Positions 16,776-26,312 are shown, numbered from the stretch's first letter. The stretch is 64,000 nucleotides of DNA from Humidesulfovibrio mexicanus (GCF_900188225.1 NZ_FZOC01000001.1:1-64000); one strand, 5' to 3'. Translations and numbers: made by a program. The notes: a model not told the origin generated them from the letters alone.

Positions 16776-17465
16776 CTAGTCAATATCGTTGGCCAGAATG
16801 AAAAAACCGTTCACACGGCCATCCTCACCGAGATATATCTCAATCCAGCGCTGGACCCGGCTGACGACAAAGCCCGGCGGGAACTCCCCCGGCCGCACGA
16901 GACGGTACGAGGCGTAGCCGATGGTACGCCGACCGATCACCCGGTGTGGCTCACCGAACATGGCCACCACCTCCTCGCGGGTCATGCCTAGGCGCAGGCC
17001 ACCCGGAGTGCGCACGGCTGAACTCACCCCAGGCGTCGCCCGGCAGCGTTTACCGGCTTGGATGATGGCGGATTTGTCCGCGTGTACAGACACGCCCCAA
17101 AGGGCGTCCGGGTCGAGCGTGAATATCACGGCGGTTCTGTCCCCTGGACGGGAGGAGACGTAGCAGTACATCACATTGTGCTCATTGAAGACCGTGCGCG
17201 GAGCAGGGCCGAACAGCGCCAGCATGTCCTTGGCCGCCTTGTGTAACTGGAAACGCTGGTCCTGGCGTTCGTCCAATCCGTCAAGAACGTAGTTGGCGTC
17301 GTCGAGCACGGGCGAATATGGCGGCGTTTCAAGCCGTGGCTCCAGAAAGCACGACTCGTTTTCACCCACGAGCACGAGAGAACTGCCGCGCTTCGCATCC
17401 ACCTGGGCGGGAAGCACGAGGACTATGCGCAGAGCGAGAGCAGCCGTCAGTTTACTTCGTGACAC
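16776..17465 (-). CDS. Putative secreted protein with SmpA/BamE-like motif
   Basis: A 229-residue protein with an N-terminal signal-like segment (KLTAALALRIVLVLPAQVDA), so probably periplasmic. Near residues 153-172 the sequence GLRLGMTREEVVAMFGEP matches the small SmpA/OmlA/BamE fold found in many envelope proteins. It is translated after, and overlaps by 14 bp, a gene for an L,D-transpeptidase-like protein. That arrangement allows coupled expression and raises the possibility of a periplasmic partner or immunity protein. No specific family was recognised. Confidence 0.6.
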   Translation of the reverse strand: MSRSKLTAALALRIVLVLPAQVDAKRGSSLVLVGENESCFLEPRLETPPYSPVLDDANYVLDGLDERQDQRFQLHKAAKDMLALFGPAPRTVFNEHNVMYCYVSSRPGDRTAVIFTLDPDALWGVSVHADKSAIIQAGKRCRATPGVSSAVRTPGGLRLGMTREEVVAMFGEPHRVIGRRTIGYASYRLVRPGEFPPGFVVSRVQRWIEIYLGEDGRVNGFFILANDID

Positions 17466-17931
17466 GGATCAATCTCCCCTCGTAGTATCTGAGTTGTTCC
17501 CTGGTCGGCCTATTCAGGATGATGCAGCCTTTGGAGGCGTCGTTCTCTTTATTGTTGCCATGAATGAGGAAGGTGTTCGGTTTGCGCTCCATGCCGTCTT
17601 TGCCAACCCGGTTCTTGGTGTCGTCGTCGGGCTCCAAACGAAAGACAGGGGGCGTCAGGTGGTGCTTTATGCAATAATCCTGGTCCGTGACTTCCTCCAC
17701 CCGCCAGTTGCCTTCTGGAATTGGCCCGAAGTCCTCGACATCCTGGCTCGCCGCTTTGTTCCTGTGCTGGCCCTTTCCACTGTAGGCTTCGTCTGTCATG
17801 ACCCCGCCTTCGAAATTGCGCAGGGTGTGGCTCTCGATGCCGTAAACCAGGTGGGGCTCCTTGGGTGCAGGCGGCGGTGGCGGACACTTCGGTTTCTGCG
17901 GCGGCGCTTTTATGCACAGGACAAAAATCAC
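17452..17931 (-). CDS. DUF2778/Tlde1-like L,D-transpeptidase-fold protein
   Basis: From the GTG at 17931 this encodes about 159 residues (a longer in-frame ATG lies at 18030). A short hydrophobic start and a Pro-rich linker (PPPPPAP) precede a C-terminal domain with YSGKGQHRN, GPIPEGNW, FLIHGNN and DASKGCIIL. The His and Cys of the last two match the catalytic pair of L,D-transpeptidase-like DUF2778 proteins. DUF2778 includes Tlde1, a type VI secretion effector that attacks peptidoglycan peptides. The start codon is uncertain. The overlap with the downstream envelope protein suggests a functional pair. Confidence 0.65.
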   Translation of the reverse strand: MIFVLCIKAPPQKPKCPPPPPAPKEPHLVYGIESHTLRNFEGGVMTDEAYSGKGQHRNKAASQDVEDFGPIPEGNWRVEEVTDQDYCIKHHLTPPVFRLEPDDDTKNRVGKDGMERKPNTFLIHGNNKENDASKGCIILNRPTREQLRYYEGRLIRVTK

Positions 17932-18087
17932 CTGTCTTTGGCCGCTAAAATGACAAAAATACCCACTTGACAGGGGTGCGCGGGACTCCCCGGCCGCAGG
18001 AAAGCAAACAGGTGGACGCCGTGCTGGCAACCACCTGTTTCGATTCGGTTTTGAGTTTCTTACATAAGGGCTTCGTCGGCGTAAGGC

Positions 18088-18732
18088 TTAGATTGGCGGC
18101 AAGGTGTCGTGCAGGGCCTGCTCCAGCCTGCGCCTTCCGCTGACGAGCAGGTCCGCATCGGGCCTGTCTCCTTCAAATTCGAGCGGCGGTCCGAAAAAGA
18201 CCGGACAACGGCTGAAAGGCATGGGCAGTTCGAAACGGTCCCAGGAACGCTGAAACACATGCTTGCGCGCCGGACGGCAGCGCACCGGAACAAGCAGCGC
18301 CCCGGTCTTGTGGGCCAGGTACACGGCACCGTCCTTTGCCTTGTGGCGCGGCCCGCGCGGGCCATCCACGGTGATGACGCCGATGCGCCCCTGGTCCATA
18401 TGGCGTTTGAGTGCGATGATGGCCTTGAGTCCGCCGCGTGTGCTGGAGCCCCGAGCGGTCCCGTAGCCAATGCTCGTGAGCACCTGGGCGATGATCTCTC
18501 CGTCGCGGCTGTCGCTGACGACGGTCGCCAGGCGTCCGTCCAGCTTGGTCATGCCGTATCCGGTCAGCGTGAACAGCTCGGAATGCCAGATGGCGAGCAG
18601 CACCGGGCGGCCTGCGTCTGCCGGATTCTTGATGACGCCCAGTGCGCCGCCGTCCTCGAAGCGCAGGCTCGCGATCCAGGCCCTGTAAAGGAGTGTGAGG
18701 GCGGGGCTGATGAGGCTTGGCGAAATGCGCAT
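18088..18732 (-). CDS. DUF374 lysophospholipid/lipid A acyltransferase-like protein
   Basis: A 214-residue protein of the DUF374 family. The conserved block is AIWHSELFTLTGYGM with the acyltransferase-type His, followed by VVSDSRDGEIIAQVL, GTARGSSTRGGLKA and ITVDGPRGPRHKAKDG. Members are thought to acylate lipid A or phospholipid precursors at the inner membrane. It follows msbA by 20 bp on the same strand, and MsbA flips lipid A, so a lipid A role fits the context. Confidence 0.85.
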   Translation of the reverse strand: MRISPSLISPALTLLYRAWIASLRFEDGGALGVIKNPADAGRPVLLAIWHSELFTLTGYGMTKLDGRLATVVSDSRDGEIIAQVLTSIGYGTARGSSTRGGLKAIIALKRHMDQGRIGVITVDGPRGPRHKAKDGAVYLAHKTGALLVPVRCRPARKHVFQRSWDRFELPMPFSRCPVFFGPPLEFEGDRPDADLLVSGRRRLEQALHDTLPPI

Positions 18733-18752
18733 GGGCCGTTCCTTACGCGGCC

Positions 18753-20525
18753 TTAAGCCACGCTGGTGCCGTCGGCGAACTGCATCTGGTACAGCCTGGC
18801 GTACAGCGGGCAGGTTTCCAACAGCTTGGCGTGCTTGCCCTGAGCAACGACCCTGCCCTCCTCCATCACCACGATGAGATGGGCCGAAAGGATGGTGGAC
18901 AGCCTGTGGGCGATGACGATGCTGGTGCGTTCGCGCATGAGATTTTCCAGCGCCAATTGCACAATGCGTTCGCTTTCGGTGTCCAGGGCGCTTGTGGCTT
19001 CGTCGAGGATGAGCAGGGGCGGATTCTTCAACAGCGCGCGCGCGATGGTGAGCCGCTGTTTCTGGCCTCCTGAAAGCCGCGCCCCGCGTTCGCCGATGAC
19101 GGTGTCGTAGCCATCGGGCAGTTCCATGATGAAGTCATGGGCGAACGCGGCCTTGGCCGCGGACTCAATCTGTTCCTGGCTGTAGCCGTCTTGGCCGTAG
19201 CAGATGTTGTCACGCACGGAAGCGTTGAACAGGAACGCATCCTGGGAGACGATGCCCTGGGTGAGGCGCAGGCTCTTCAGCGAATAATCCTGCACCGGCG
19301 CGCCGTTCAAGAGCACCTGTCCGGAGTCCGCGTCGTAAAAGCGGGGAATCAAATGCACCAGCGTCGTCTTGCCGGAGCCGCTCGGCCCGACGATGGCCAC
19401 GCGCTCTCCCGCGCGCACCACAAGGTTGATGCCGTCCAGAGCCGGGCGGCCGGCTGTGGGATATTGGAAGCGCACATCGCGGAATTCGACGCTCTTGAAG
19501 GGCGCCTCCACGTCCCGTGTCCCCCCGCTCTCGCGGTTGATGTTTGGGGAATCGAGGATGTCGAACACGCGCTCGGCCCCGGCCAGGGCGCGCTGGATGT
19601 CGATGTTGCAGGCGTCGATCTTTTTGATCGGCTCATATAGCATGATGAGCGAAGCCATGAAGGAGAAAAAGGTGCCTGCGGTGGTGGTGCCGTCAATGAC
19701 GCGCATACCGCCGTAGAAGATGACCAGGCCGATACCCACCGAACTCAGCATGTCGATGACGCGTGAGGACAGCTCGCTGTTGAGCACCTGCTTGATGGCT
19801 AGGCCCATGAGCTTGTGGTTTTCCACGGCGAAACGGCCGGACTCCTGCTTTTCGGTCGCAAAGGCCTTGATCACCTTGATGCCGCTGAAGCTTTCCTGCA
19901 AGTGGACGTTGATGTTCGCCACCCCCGCCTGGGACTTGCGGCCAAGATTGCGCAGTTTCTTTCCGAAATAGACCAGAGGGTAGCCCGCAATGGGCACTAC
20001 GATGACAGCGTAGAAGGCCAGTTCCGCGTCCTGGTAGAACACCACGCCGATGAGCCCCATAATCTCAAAAATTTCTCGTATGAGCATGACCATTGAGGGC
20101 ACGCTGTTGCGTATCTCGACGACATCGTTGAGGATGCGCGACATAAGCATTCCGACTTGGCTTTCCTCGAAAAAACGCATGGGCAAGACGACGATTTTTT
20201 TGTAGAGATCGTTTCGCAGCGCCTCGATGACGCGCATTCCCACGCTGTTCATGTAATAGGTCTGAATGAAGCGGAAGCTGCATTTCGTCACCATGACGCC
20301 CATTATCAAGAAGGGCAGCAACTTGAGGGCATTCATGTCCTTGTTCACAAATATCTGGTCTATGGCCGGCTTGACCAGATAGGCCATAGCGGCCGAGCAG
20401 CCTGCCACCACGAACATGGACAGAAACGCGATCACCACCTTGAACTTGTAGGGCAAGAAATAGCTCAGGCAGCGCGTAATGAGGTGGCGATTGCCGAAAT
20501 AGTAAAGCGATTTGTCTCTGGCCAA
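18753..20525 (-). CDS. msbA: Lipid A export ABC transporter (MsbA-like)
   Basis: A 590-residue half-transporter: an N-terminal exporter domain with six predicted helices (about 20-320) fused to an ATPase domain. The ATPase has Walker [10 protein letters not shown] (about 384-392), signature LSGGQKQRL, Walker [13 protein letters not shown] and the switch His in IVIAHRLST. MsbA homodimers move core-lipid A across the inner membrane. Multidrug exporters of this class look similar; the following DUF374 acyltransferase gene favours the lipid role. Confidence 0.9.
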   Translation of the reverse strand: MARDKSLYYFGNRHLITRCLSYFLPYKFKVVIAFLSMFVVAGCSAAMAYLVKPAIDQIFVNKDMNALKLLPFLIMGVMVTKCSFRFIQTYYMNSVGMRVIEALRNDLYKKIVVLPMRFFEESQVGMLMSRILNDVVEIRNSVPSMVMLIREIFEIMGLIGVVFYQDAELAFYAVIVVPIAGYPLVYFGKKLRNLGRKSQAGVANINVHLQESFSGIKVIKAFATEKQESGRFAVENHKLMGLAIKQVLNSELSSRVIDMLSSVGIGLVIFYGGMRVIDGTTTAGTFFSFMASLIMLYEPIKKIDACNIDIQRALAGAERVFDILDSPNINRESGGTRDVEAPFKSVEFRDVRFQYPTAGRPALDGINLVVRAGERVAIVGPSGSGKTTLVHLIPRFYDADSGQVLLNGAPVQDYSLKSLRLTQGIVSQDAFLFNASVRDNICYGQDGYSQEQIESAAKAAFAHDFIMELPDGYDTVIGERGARLSGGQKQRLTIARALLKNPPLLILDEATSALDTESERIVQLALENLMRERTSIVIAHRLSTILSAHLIVVMEEGRVVAQGKHAKLLETCPLYARLYQMQFADGTSVA

Positions 20526-20724
20526 TACTGTGCTCCTGATTCGTTTGGAAGGCTCCGTGCCCGACCAGACGTTTACTGACTGCAGGGCTGACTGGCAATG
20601 GAAATCCGTCCAGATGCCGTTCGCGTGCTCCTGATTTTCGCCCGTTACTTGTATCGAAGGCCAGGGAACAGCACTCTAAATATTTCCTCGATATTGTCTA
20701 GACTTTTAACAACTGGTCGGAATA

Positions 20725-21489
20725 ATGGCTCAAAACGAAAAGCTGTTGCGGATAAACAAGTTTCTGTCAGAGTGCGGCGTGGCATCGCGCCGTGGGGCGG
20801 ACGAACTGGTTTTGGCAGGCCGCGTGCGCCTGAATGGGCAAGTTGTGTGCGAGCCCGGCGTGCGCGTGGACCTGTTTTCGGACCAGGTCCAGGTGGATGG
20901 CAGTCCTGTGTCGCATCCCGCGGCTGGAGGAAGCCCCGGCCTCGACCTCACCGTTGTGCTCCACAAACCCGTACAGGTGGTGACCACTCGCAGCGATCCT
21001 CAGGGAAGGCAGACGGTGTTCGATCTCTTGCCCGAGGAGTATCGCCACGAGCGGCTGCTGCATGTGGGGAGGTTGGACTACTTTTCCGAAGGGCTGTTGT
21101 TGCTCACCACGGACGGCAGCCTCATGAATCGGCTCATCCACCCTCGCTGGCACTTGCCCAAAGTCTATCATGTGCTTGTGCGGGGCCAGGTTTCGGAGAT
21201 CAAGCTCGGCATCATGCGTGACGGCATGGTGCTCAAGGAGGGGGAGAGGCTGGCCCCGGTGCAGACCTCGATTCTTCGGCGGGACCCAGGCGGCGTCTGG
21301 CTCGAGATGACCCTGCTGCAGGGGCTCAATCGTCAGATACGGCGCATGTGCCGCGATCTGGGGCTGACCGTGTTGCGGCTCATCCGCGTGCGGCAAGGCC
21401 CAATAGCGCTGGGAACGCTGAACCCCGGCCAGTGCAGACCGCTCACCCCGGATGAAGCGCGCGGTCTGCGCCGGGCCGTTGGGCTCTAA
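20725..21489 (+). CDS. 23S/16S rRNA pseudouridine synthase (RluB/RsuA family)
   Basis: A 254-residue protein with an N-terminal S4 RNA-binding domain (LRINKFLSECGVASRRGADEL) and an RsuA-type catalytic domain whose active-site Asp is in GRLDYFSEGLLLLTTDG. RNRQ-type motif LNRQIRRMC follows. It isomerises a specific uridine in rRNA; the exact target (RluB, RluE or RsuA type) cannot be fixed by eye, though RluB fits best. It converges on lolA with only 6 bp between the stops. Confidence 0.9.
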   Translation: MAQNEKLLRINKFLSECGVASRRGADELVLAGRVRLNGQVVCEPGVRVDLFSDQVQVDGSPVSHPAAGGSPGLDLTVVLHKPVQVVTTRSDPQGRQTVFDLLPEEYRHERLLHVGRLDYFSEGLLLLTTDGSLMNRLIHPRWHLPKVYHVLVRGQVSEIKLGIMRDGMVLKEGERLAPVQTSILRRDPGGVWLEMTLLQGLNRQIRRMCRDLGLTVLRLIRVRQGPIALGTLNPGQCRPLTPDEARGLRRAVGL

Positions 21490-21495
21490 CCTGGC

Positions 21496-22140
21496 CTACT
21501 GTTTTGAATTGTCCTTCACTTGCGTCCCTTGGGGCGGCGTGAATTCGAAGAGTTTGCTTTCGGCACGCTTGTTCAGTTGCAGGTTCTGCATGTTCACCAT
21601 GTTGCCATTGCCGTAGAAGTCCACAATGAGCACGCGCCCGAGCATGTTGGTTTTGGTGTTCACCCAAATATAGGCCAGCACCATGGTGGGTTCGGGCTCC
21701 TTGGGGATGAGCCGCAGCTTGACCATGCCATTTTCCGTGCCCTGCTCTTCAACCTTGAAGTCTTCCTTGAGGTTCGCCTTGCCGCTCAAAAAGCGGATCA
21801 TGGTCTTGGAGTTGAAGACTTGGCTTGGCCGGTATTTAATCGCCAGCTTCTCGGCCTCGAAGTAGTTCCACACGGCGCTCTGTCCCACAACCAGCAATTC
21901 TTTTTCCGGCTTGTGGGTCTCCCATCGCACCAGGGACTGCTTGAACCAGATTTTTCCGCTGCGCTTTTCAACGCTGCCGCTTGCCGCGTTGGTCAGCTCC
22001 TGCTGGAAATCCGTATGGAAGGAGTGTAAGGATTCGTACCGTTTCTGAATGGCGTCGGTAATGCTTTCGGCCCGGGCCACGCCAGCCAGCAGGATTGAAA
22101 GCATGACCGTGAACAAAATGAGACTTTTGCCAATGCGCAT
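21496..22140 (-). CDS. lolA: Outer-membrane lipoprotein carrier protein LolA
   Basis: A 214-residue periplasmic protein from the ATG at 22140, which has GGAG 6 nt upstream; an ATG four codons earlier lacks a site. A signal peptide (KSLILFTVMLSILLAGVARA) is followed by the LolA fold: SLHSFHTDFQQELT, GKIWFKQSLVRWETHKPEKE and a Met/Asn-rich lipid-cavity region. It carries lipoproteins from LolCDE to the outer membrane. Confidence 0.88.
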   Translation of the reverse strand: MRIGKSLILFTVMLSILLAGVARAESITDAIQKRYESLHSFHTDFQQELTNAASGSVEKRSGKIWFKQSLVRWETHKPEKELLVVGQSAVWNYFEAEKLAIKYRPSQVFNSKTMIRFLSGKANLKEDFKVEEQGTENGMVKLRLIPKEPEPTMVLAYIWVNTKTNMLGRVLIVDFYGNGNMVNMQNLQLNKRAESKLFEFTPPQGTQVKDNSKQ

Positions 22141-22224
22141 TGGATTCTCCATGATTGTACGGCGTTGGGCTTTGCGCCCGGAGCGAAGATAGGTGAAGAC
22201 GACTGCAAATGCAACGGAGGCCGC

Positions 22225-22707
22225 ATGGGAGTTGACTTGGCTTCAATACCACTGAGAAGCCGCAGGGCTATCGAAGCGGAGATGCTTGCCCGCGTGTACA
22301 GGAGCACTGCCGCCCGCTACGGCGAGGAGTCTGCGCTTTCGGTTCTGAGCGCAGCCATCGACGAGGCGGCTTTTGAGTCCGGACGCGCCTTTGCAGCCAG
22401 CTCCACGGACGGAATGCCGAGTCTGGACCACTTCGCCCAGGTGCTGGAGCTCTGGAAATCTGGCGGCGCGCTCGACATTACGGACATCCAATGTGATGCG
22501 CAGGCGCTGTCCTTCCGGGTCACGCGCTGCGGCTATATGGAACTGTACCGCGAAATGGAGCTTCCTGTTGAATTGCATGCCACGCTCTCCTGTCGGCGCG
22601 ATGCCGCCTTTGCCCGCGGGTATTCGTCCTGTCTCACGATGCAGCGGCCACAGACGATCTCCCAGGGCGCGGACTGCTGTCTGTTCCTGTTCCGCTGGAT
22701 TCCATGA
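22225..22707 (+). CDS. L-2-amino-thiazoline-4-carboxylate hydrolase family protein
   Basis: A 160-residue protein starting at ATG 22225 behind ACGGAGG. The C-terminal half matches the ATC-hydrolase family: FRVTRCGYMELYREMELP, then TLSCRRDAAFARGYS and QRPQTISQGADCC. Family members convert 2-amino-thiazoline-4-carboxylate to cysteine, but most bacterial copies are uncharacterised. It is divergent from lolA and has no pathway partners nearby, so the substrate is uncertain. Confidence 0.75.
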   Translation: MGVDLASIPLRSRRAIEAEMLARVYRSTAARYGEESALSVLSAAIDEAAFESGRAFAASSTDGMPSLDHFAQVLELWKSGGALDITDIQCDAQALSFRVTRCGYMELYREMELPVELHATLSCRRDAAFARGYSSCLTMQRPQTISQGADCCLFLFRWIP

Positions 22708-23043
22708 TCGGCCGCTTTCGCTTCCATCGGATTTCTGGCACAAGCCTTTGTGCGGCGTTGTGATTGCCACCATGGAACATGGGCATTTGTGGAATCGCTT
22801 TGTCGCATCGGAGCGTTGCGGGAAGTCAGTGGCTGATATGTCGAGCCCTGAGCGCAGCGGCGATGCCCCACAGTGTTTCATGGCTGCTGGACGTGCCTGG
22901 ATTGGAGCAAAGAGAGCCGCTCCGAGTGGCCGTGTTCCCGTTCCTCTGCGGTCGCAAATGGGCGACCAGTGCGTATCGTCCACCTGAAGAACAAAGGGTT
23001 CCAGGATCCAGGAACCACATCAAAAATAAGGATTTTTGAGAGA
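22708..23043. other. Intergenic region before the aldehyde dehydrogenase gene
   Basis: About 336 bp without a convincing gene. Overlapping open frames on both strands lack start signals or family motifs. A short inverted repeat (GGTTCC / GGAACC, 8-nt loop) lies at 22997-23016, about 28 bp before the next start codon; it could be a regulatory hairpin, but nothing identifies it. Confidence 0.4.
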
Positions 23044-24651
23044 ATGGCGTCTCTGTCACCCAGCCTCTTGGTCCGCCCCGAGGACATCCCACAGGAAATT
23101 GCGCTGCCGAGCCCTCTGCATACGCGCGAATACTTGTTCGACGGGGAGCTCCGCGTCTGGGACGGCCCCACGCAGGAGGTCCTCTCGCCCTTGTCCACCT
23201 CCGGTCCCGCAGGTCCGGAGCGGATTGTGTTGGGTTCCTGCCCGGTCCACGACGCAGTTGCCGGGATGGCTGCGTTGCACGCGGCCTGCGCCGCCTGGGA
23301 CAACGGGCTTGGCCAGTGGCCCAATCTGGATGTTGAGGCCCGCATGGCCTGCGTGGAGGACTTTTGCCGCCGCATGCGTTCCCGTCGCGCTGAAATCGTA
23401 CGCCTTATGGTCTGGGAAATATGCAAGCCCACCAAGGAGTCCGAGCAGGAGTTCGATCGCACCATTGAATACATCGAGGCTACCCTTGCCGCGATGCGGG
23501 AAATGGCGGCCGAAGCTGGGCGAGTGATCGCGGCCTCTGGGCTGCGCGCTCTGTGCGGACGGTCAGCCCGTGGCGTCACCTTGTGCCTGGGCCCCTTCAA
23601 TTTTCCCCTCAACGAGACCTTGGCCACGTTGATTCCGGCCCTGCTCATGGGCAACACTGCCGTGGTGAAGCTGCCGCGCATCGGACGTCTTCTGTTCACT
23701 CCCCTTCTCGACTGTTTCCACAAGGCCTTTCCGCGTGGGGTCGTGAATAGTGTTTCCGGTGGAGTTGAGGCCGTAACGCCGATGATGCGTTCCGGGCTCG
23801 TCGATGTGCTTGCGTTTATCGGGTCAAGCAAGTCGGCGGAGGCGTTACGTGCCCTGCATCCGCGCCCGACGCGCCTGCATTGCGTGTTTGGCCTGGAAGC
23901 CAAGAACGCCGCAATAATTTTGCCAGATGCCGACCTTGACGTGACCGTGGCCGAGGTGCTCCGCGGGGCGTACGGTTTCAACGGACAGCGTTGCACGGCG
24001 CTGAAGCTGGTGTTGGCATCGCGCCTTGTGGCCGATGCATTCTTGGAGCGGCTGCGCGCCTCTGCCGAGCATCTGAAGATCGGCCTGCCCTGGGAACCGG
24101 GCGTAGGCATCACGCCCCTTCCCGAACCCGGCAAGCCTCGTTTTCTTGAGTCCTTGCGCAAGGATGCACTGTCGCGCGGGGCGCGCGAACTGTTGCCCGG
24201 CGCCGGAATGCTGGACGAAACCCTGTTTGCGCCGTCCTTGCTGGCTCCCGTGACACCGGACATGCGCCTGTATCATGAAGAGCAGTTCGGCCCGGTGCTG
24301 CCCGTGGGGCTGTTCGACGATCCAGAGGAGGCGCTGCGGGCTGTGGCCGCCTCGAACTATGGGCAACAGGCGAGCCTCTTCGGAAGCGACGTGCAGGTTT
24401 TGGCCCGGTTGTCCGGACGGTTGCGCAACCTCGTGAGCCGCGTGAACATCAATTGCAAATGTCAGCGAGGTCCTGATGAACTGCCCTTCACGGCACGGAA
24501 GGATTCCGCTGTGGGGACGCTTTCGGTGGGGGAAGGCTTGGCCGCCTTTTCGCTGCCCACGTTGACCGTGCTGCGCCATTCCAGCGCTGATGGGGGTGTG
24601 TTGTCGGCCCTTGGCGCGGTGGCGCCCAACTCGTCACCACCAAGGTCATGA
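23044..24651 (+). CDS. gapN: NADP-dependent glyceraldehyde-3-phosphate dehydrogenase-type ALDH (GapN-like)
   Basis: A 535-residue aldehyde dehydrogenase. It shows LCLGPFNFPLNETLATLIPALLMGNTAV, FIGSSKSAEAL, the general-base Glu in FGLEAKNAAIIL and the catalytic Cys in FNGQRCTALKL, all typical of the GapN branch. GapN irreversibly oxidises glyceraldehyde 3-phosphate to 3-phosphoglycerate and yields NADPH. The N-terminus is about 40 residues longer than in plant and streptococcal GapN. The frame is open further upstream, but similarity begins after ATG 23044. Substrate specificity is inferred from motif resemblance only. Confidence 0.82.
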   Translation: MASLSPSLLVRPEDIPQEIALPSPLHTREYLFDGELRVWDGPTQEVLSPLSTSGPAGPERIVLGSCPVHDAVAGMAALHAACAAWDNGLGQWPNLDVEARMACVEDFCRRMRSRRAEIVRLMVWEICKPTKESEQEFDRTIEYIEATLAAMREMAAEAGRVIAASGLRALCGRSARGVTLCLGPFNFPLNETLATLIPALLMGNTAVVKLPRIGRLLFTPLLDCFHKAFPRGVVNSVSGGVEAVTPMMRSGLVDVLAFIGSSKSAEALRALHPRPTRLHCVFGLEAKNAAIILPDADLDVTVAEVLRGAYGFNGQRCTALKLVLASRLVADAFLERLRASAEHLKIGLPWEPGVGITPLPEPGKPRFLESLRKDALSRGARELLPGAGMLDETLFAPSLLAPVTPDMRLYHEEQFGPVLPVGLFDDPEEALRAVAASNYGQQASLFGSDVQVLARLSGRLRNLVSRVNINCKCQRGPDELPFTARKDSAVGTLSVGEGLAAFSLPTLTVLRHSSADGGVLSALGAVAPNSSPPRS

Positions 24652-24865
24652 AAGCGGTTTCCACGCAGTCCGTGCGTTGGCATGGCCTGTTCAGTGTTTG
24701 CGGTACATGGATGCTGCCGAAGACAGCCATGGTCGCAGGGGGGCACTTGGCGCCAGCCGATGGCGCGTCAACATGCGCGTCGTGCCGTGTGCGCCTTGTG
24801 GTCAGCGTTGTCCAAGGCGGCAACGGGGTCGCGGGCATTGAGGCGCTGGGCTCGTCCGCTCCCTC

Positions 24866-25174
24866 CTACCCGCCGCTGCGGACAGTGATGCGGTTGTCCA
24901 CGGAGTGAACTCCCGCCACACCTACAGCGATTGCTTCGGCCCCTCTGGCCTGATCAGCTTCCCGCACCGTCCCGCCAAGTATCACATGCCCGTCAAACGT
25001 CTTCACATCAATGAATGTTCCTGCGAGGGGGAATTCCCGGTTCAGGGCAGAGACGATTCTCGCGTTTATGTCTCGGTCCTGCCTGCTCCGTCTGCTCCTG
25101 CCTGCGGCCAACGCGACAGCGATCAACACCACAAGTCCGAAGATGATGAATGCCGTTTGGACGGACATAGGCAC
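24866..25174 (-). CDS. Membrane-anchored BON-domain protein
   Basis: A 102-residue protein with an N-terminal membrane anchor (AFIIFGLVVLIAVALAAG), a basic stretch, and a BON domain (INARIVSALNREFP, FIDVKTFDGHVILGGTV, AGVHSVDNRITV). BON domains bind phospholipids or other envelope partners. It is a single gene converging on gapN and lies 140 bp from the left end of the Mu-like element. Translation may start at the second Met (codon 3). Confidence 0.75.
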   Translation of the reverse strand: MPMSVQTAFIIFGLVVLIAVALAAGRSRRSRQDRDINARIVSALNREFPLAGTFIDVKTFDGHVILGGTVREADQARGAEAIAVGVAGVHSVDNRITVRSGG

Positions 25175-25314
25175 ACTCCTGGCGACACGCTGAGGGGAAG
25201 CGGAACGAGGGACTCGTCCCGCCTGCTGGCCAACTGTGGCGTTTGATAATTATCCGGTCAAGAAGGAAACCGGTGCGTCAATCCGTGCCGAATCGCGCGC
25301 CGGTTTAGTAAAGC

Positions 25315-25334
25315 TGCGTTTGATTTGGCACTAA
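25315..25334 (+). repeat. Left-end transposase site L1
   Basis: TGCGTTTGATTTGGCACTAA, the outermost of three direct copies sharing TGCGnnTGATTTGGCACT. It sits at the terminus, as Mu L1 does. Confidence 0.75.
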
Positions 25335-25416
25335 CATGCAACCGCAGCAGGTGTGAGTAACGCGCTGAAATATTAGCTGATTCGTGCAAGTGAGGCCTAG
25401 TCTCTCTGTGTGGCTT

Positions 25417-25436
25417 TGCGGGTGATTTGGCACTGA
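25417..25436 (+). repeat. Left-end transposase site L2
   Basis: TGCGGGTGATTTGGCACTGA, 102 bp from L1 measured start to start. The intervening 82 bp correspond to the spacer that HU bends in the Mu left end. Confidence 0.72.
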
Positions 25437-25450
25437 TCTTCTGAGGTTGT

Positions 25451-25470
25451 TGCGCTTGATTTGGCACTGG
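25451..25470 (+). repeat. Left-end transposase site L3
   Basis: TGCGCTTGATTTGGCACTGG, 34 bp from L2 and in the same orientation. It lies 45 bp beyond the repressor stop codon. Confidence 0.72.
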
Positions 25471-25514
25471 TCCGCTGGCTGTGCCGTTTTTACGACAATC
25501 ACGGAACATGAAAG

Positions 25515-26240
25515 CTATGTCAGTTCCCTGCCGATCCAAACCACACGACCTAATATCCGCATTTCCCGAGATTGGCCCGTGTCAGCCCGTATCTCTAGCG
25601 GAGGGTATGCCTTGTTTTGGCTTTTCAGTATCATACCCCCAGGGACTGCATCTATCATTTTGACATACACTAAGCTGCCGACCGCTACCGCAAATAACTT
25701 GCCAGCCAAAGGCGTTGTTTGACACATATCAATCAGCGTAACGTCATTATCAAGAATTATAGGTTCCATGCTGTCGCCAGACACTCGCATTAATACCATG
25801 CGTGATGGATCACCTTTGCGCCAAAGAAAGTCTTTATTAAACGCATACTGCTCTTTGTCAAAAAGAGGCGATAATGCATCAGAGAATGATTCCGTAAGTG
25901 GTTCTACCATTGGAATACAGATGAATCGATCCATTTTTTTGGATTTGTATTCTTCGATTACAGCCAGCTCTTCTTCTGAAAATGATCTTACAGCGTCTGC
26001 GCTGTAGCGTTCCTCACCGTTTCCGGTGAGCAACCATTCAGGTCTCACGCCTGCTATGTCGGAAACCGCATGAACCCAGTGCAGCGGGATCTTCGACTTT
26101 CTTTTTGCGTTATATATCGCCTGGGAAGAGACGCCAAGCAACCGGGCCAGCGCAGACGCGCTCTTGCCATCAGTGGCCTGGATAAGGCGTGCCAACACCT
26201 CCTGGGCCGTTGCACCTTCTGTCGGCGAACCTGCAACCAA
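25515..26240 (-). CDS. CI-type phage repressor (HTH + S24 peptidase fold)
   Basis: About 241 residues from a TTG at 26240, which has GGAGG 8 nt upstream; the longest frame begins at 26315 inside the operators and is less likely. An N-terminal CI-type HTH (SASALARLLGVSSQAIYNAKRKSKIP) is joined to a LexA/S24 domain with VSGDSMEPIILDNDV (Ser157) and YVKMIDA (Lys194). No Ala-Gly or Cys-Gly pair is seen in the linker, so RecA-stimulated self-cleavage is not assured and an antirepressor may be used instead. It is transcribed divergently from the transposition operon and should keep it silent. Its AT content is higher than that of its neighbours. Confidence 0.88.
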   Translation of the reverse strand: MVAGSPTEGATAQEVLARLIQATDGKSASALARLLGVSSQAIYNAKRKSKIPLHWVHAVSDIAGVRPEWLLTGNGEERYSADAVRSFSEEELAVIEEYKSKKMDRFICIPMVEPLTESFSDALSPLFDKEQYAFNKDFLWRKGDPSRMVLMRVSGDSMEPIILDNDVTLIDMCQTTPLAGKLFAVAVGSLVYVKMIDAVPGGMILKSQNKAYPPLEIRADTGQSREMRILGRVVWIGRELT

Positions 26241-26264
26241 GGCGTAAACCTCCAAATTTAGACA

Positions 26265-26286
26265 AACCAAATAAAACCATTTGGTT
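26265..26286. promoter_or_regulatory. Palindromic operator, repressor-proximal
   Basis: AACCAAAT and its exact complement ATTTGGTT separated by 6 bp, 25 bp upstream of the repressor start. The half-site AACCAAA also makes up the second operator. Confidence 0.7.
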
Positions 26287-26312
26287 ACAATCTTTGCGCC
26301 AAAATCAACCTG

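Noticed and set aside
25315-25470. Three direct repeats considered as a CRISPR array or plasmid-type iterons
   Set aside because: Repeat spacing is unequal (102 and 34 bp), there is no leader or cas gene, and inverted copies occur at the right end of the Mu-like element; transposase end sites explain them better.
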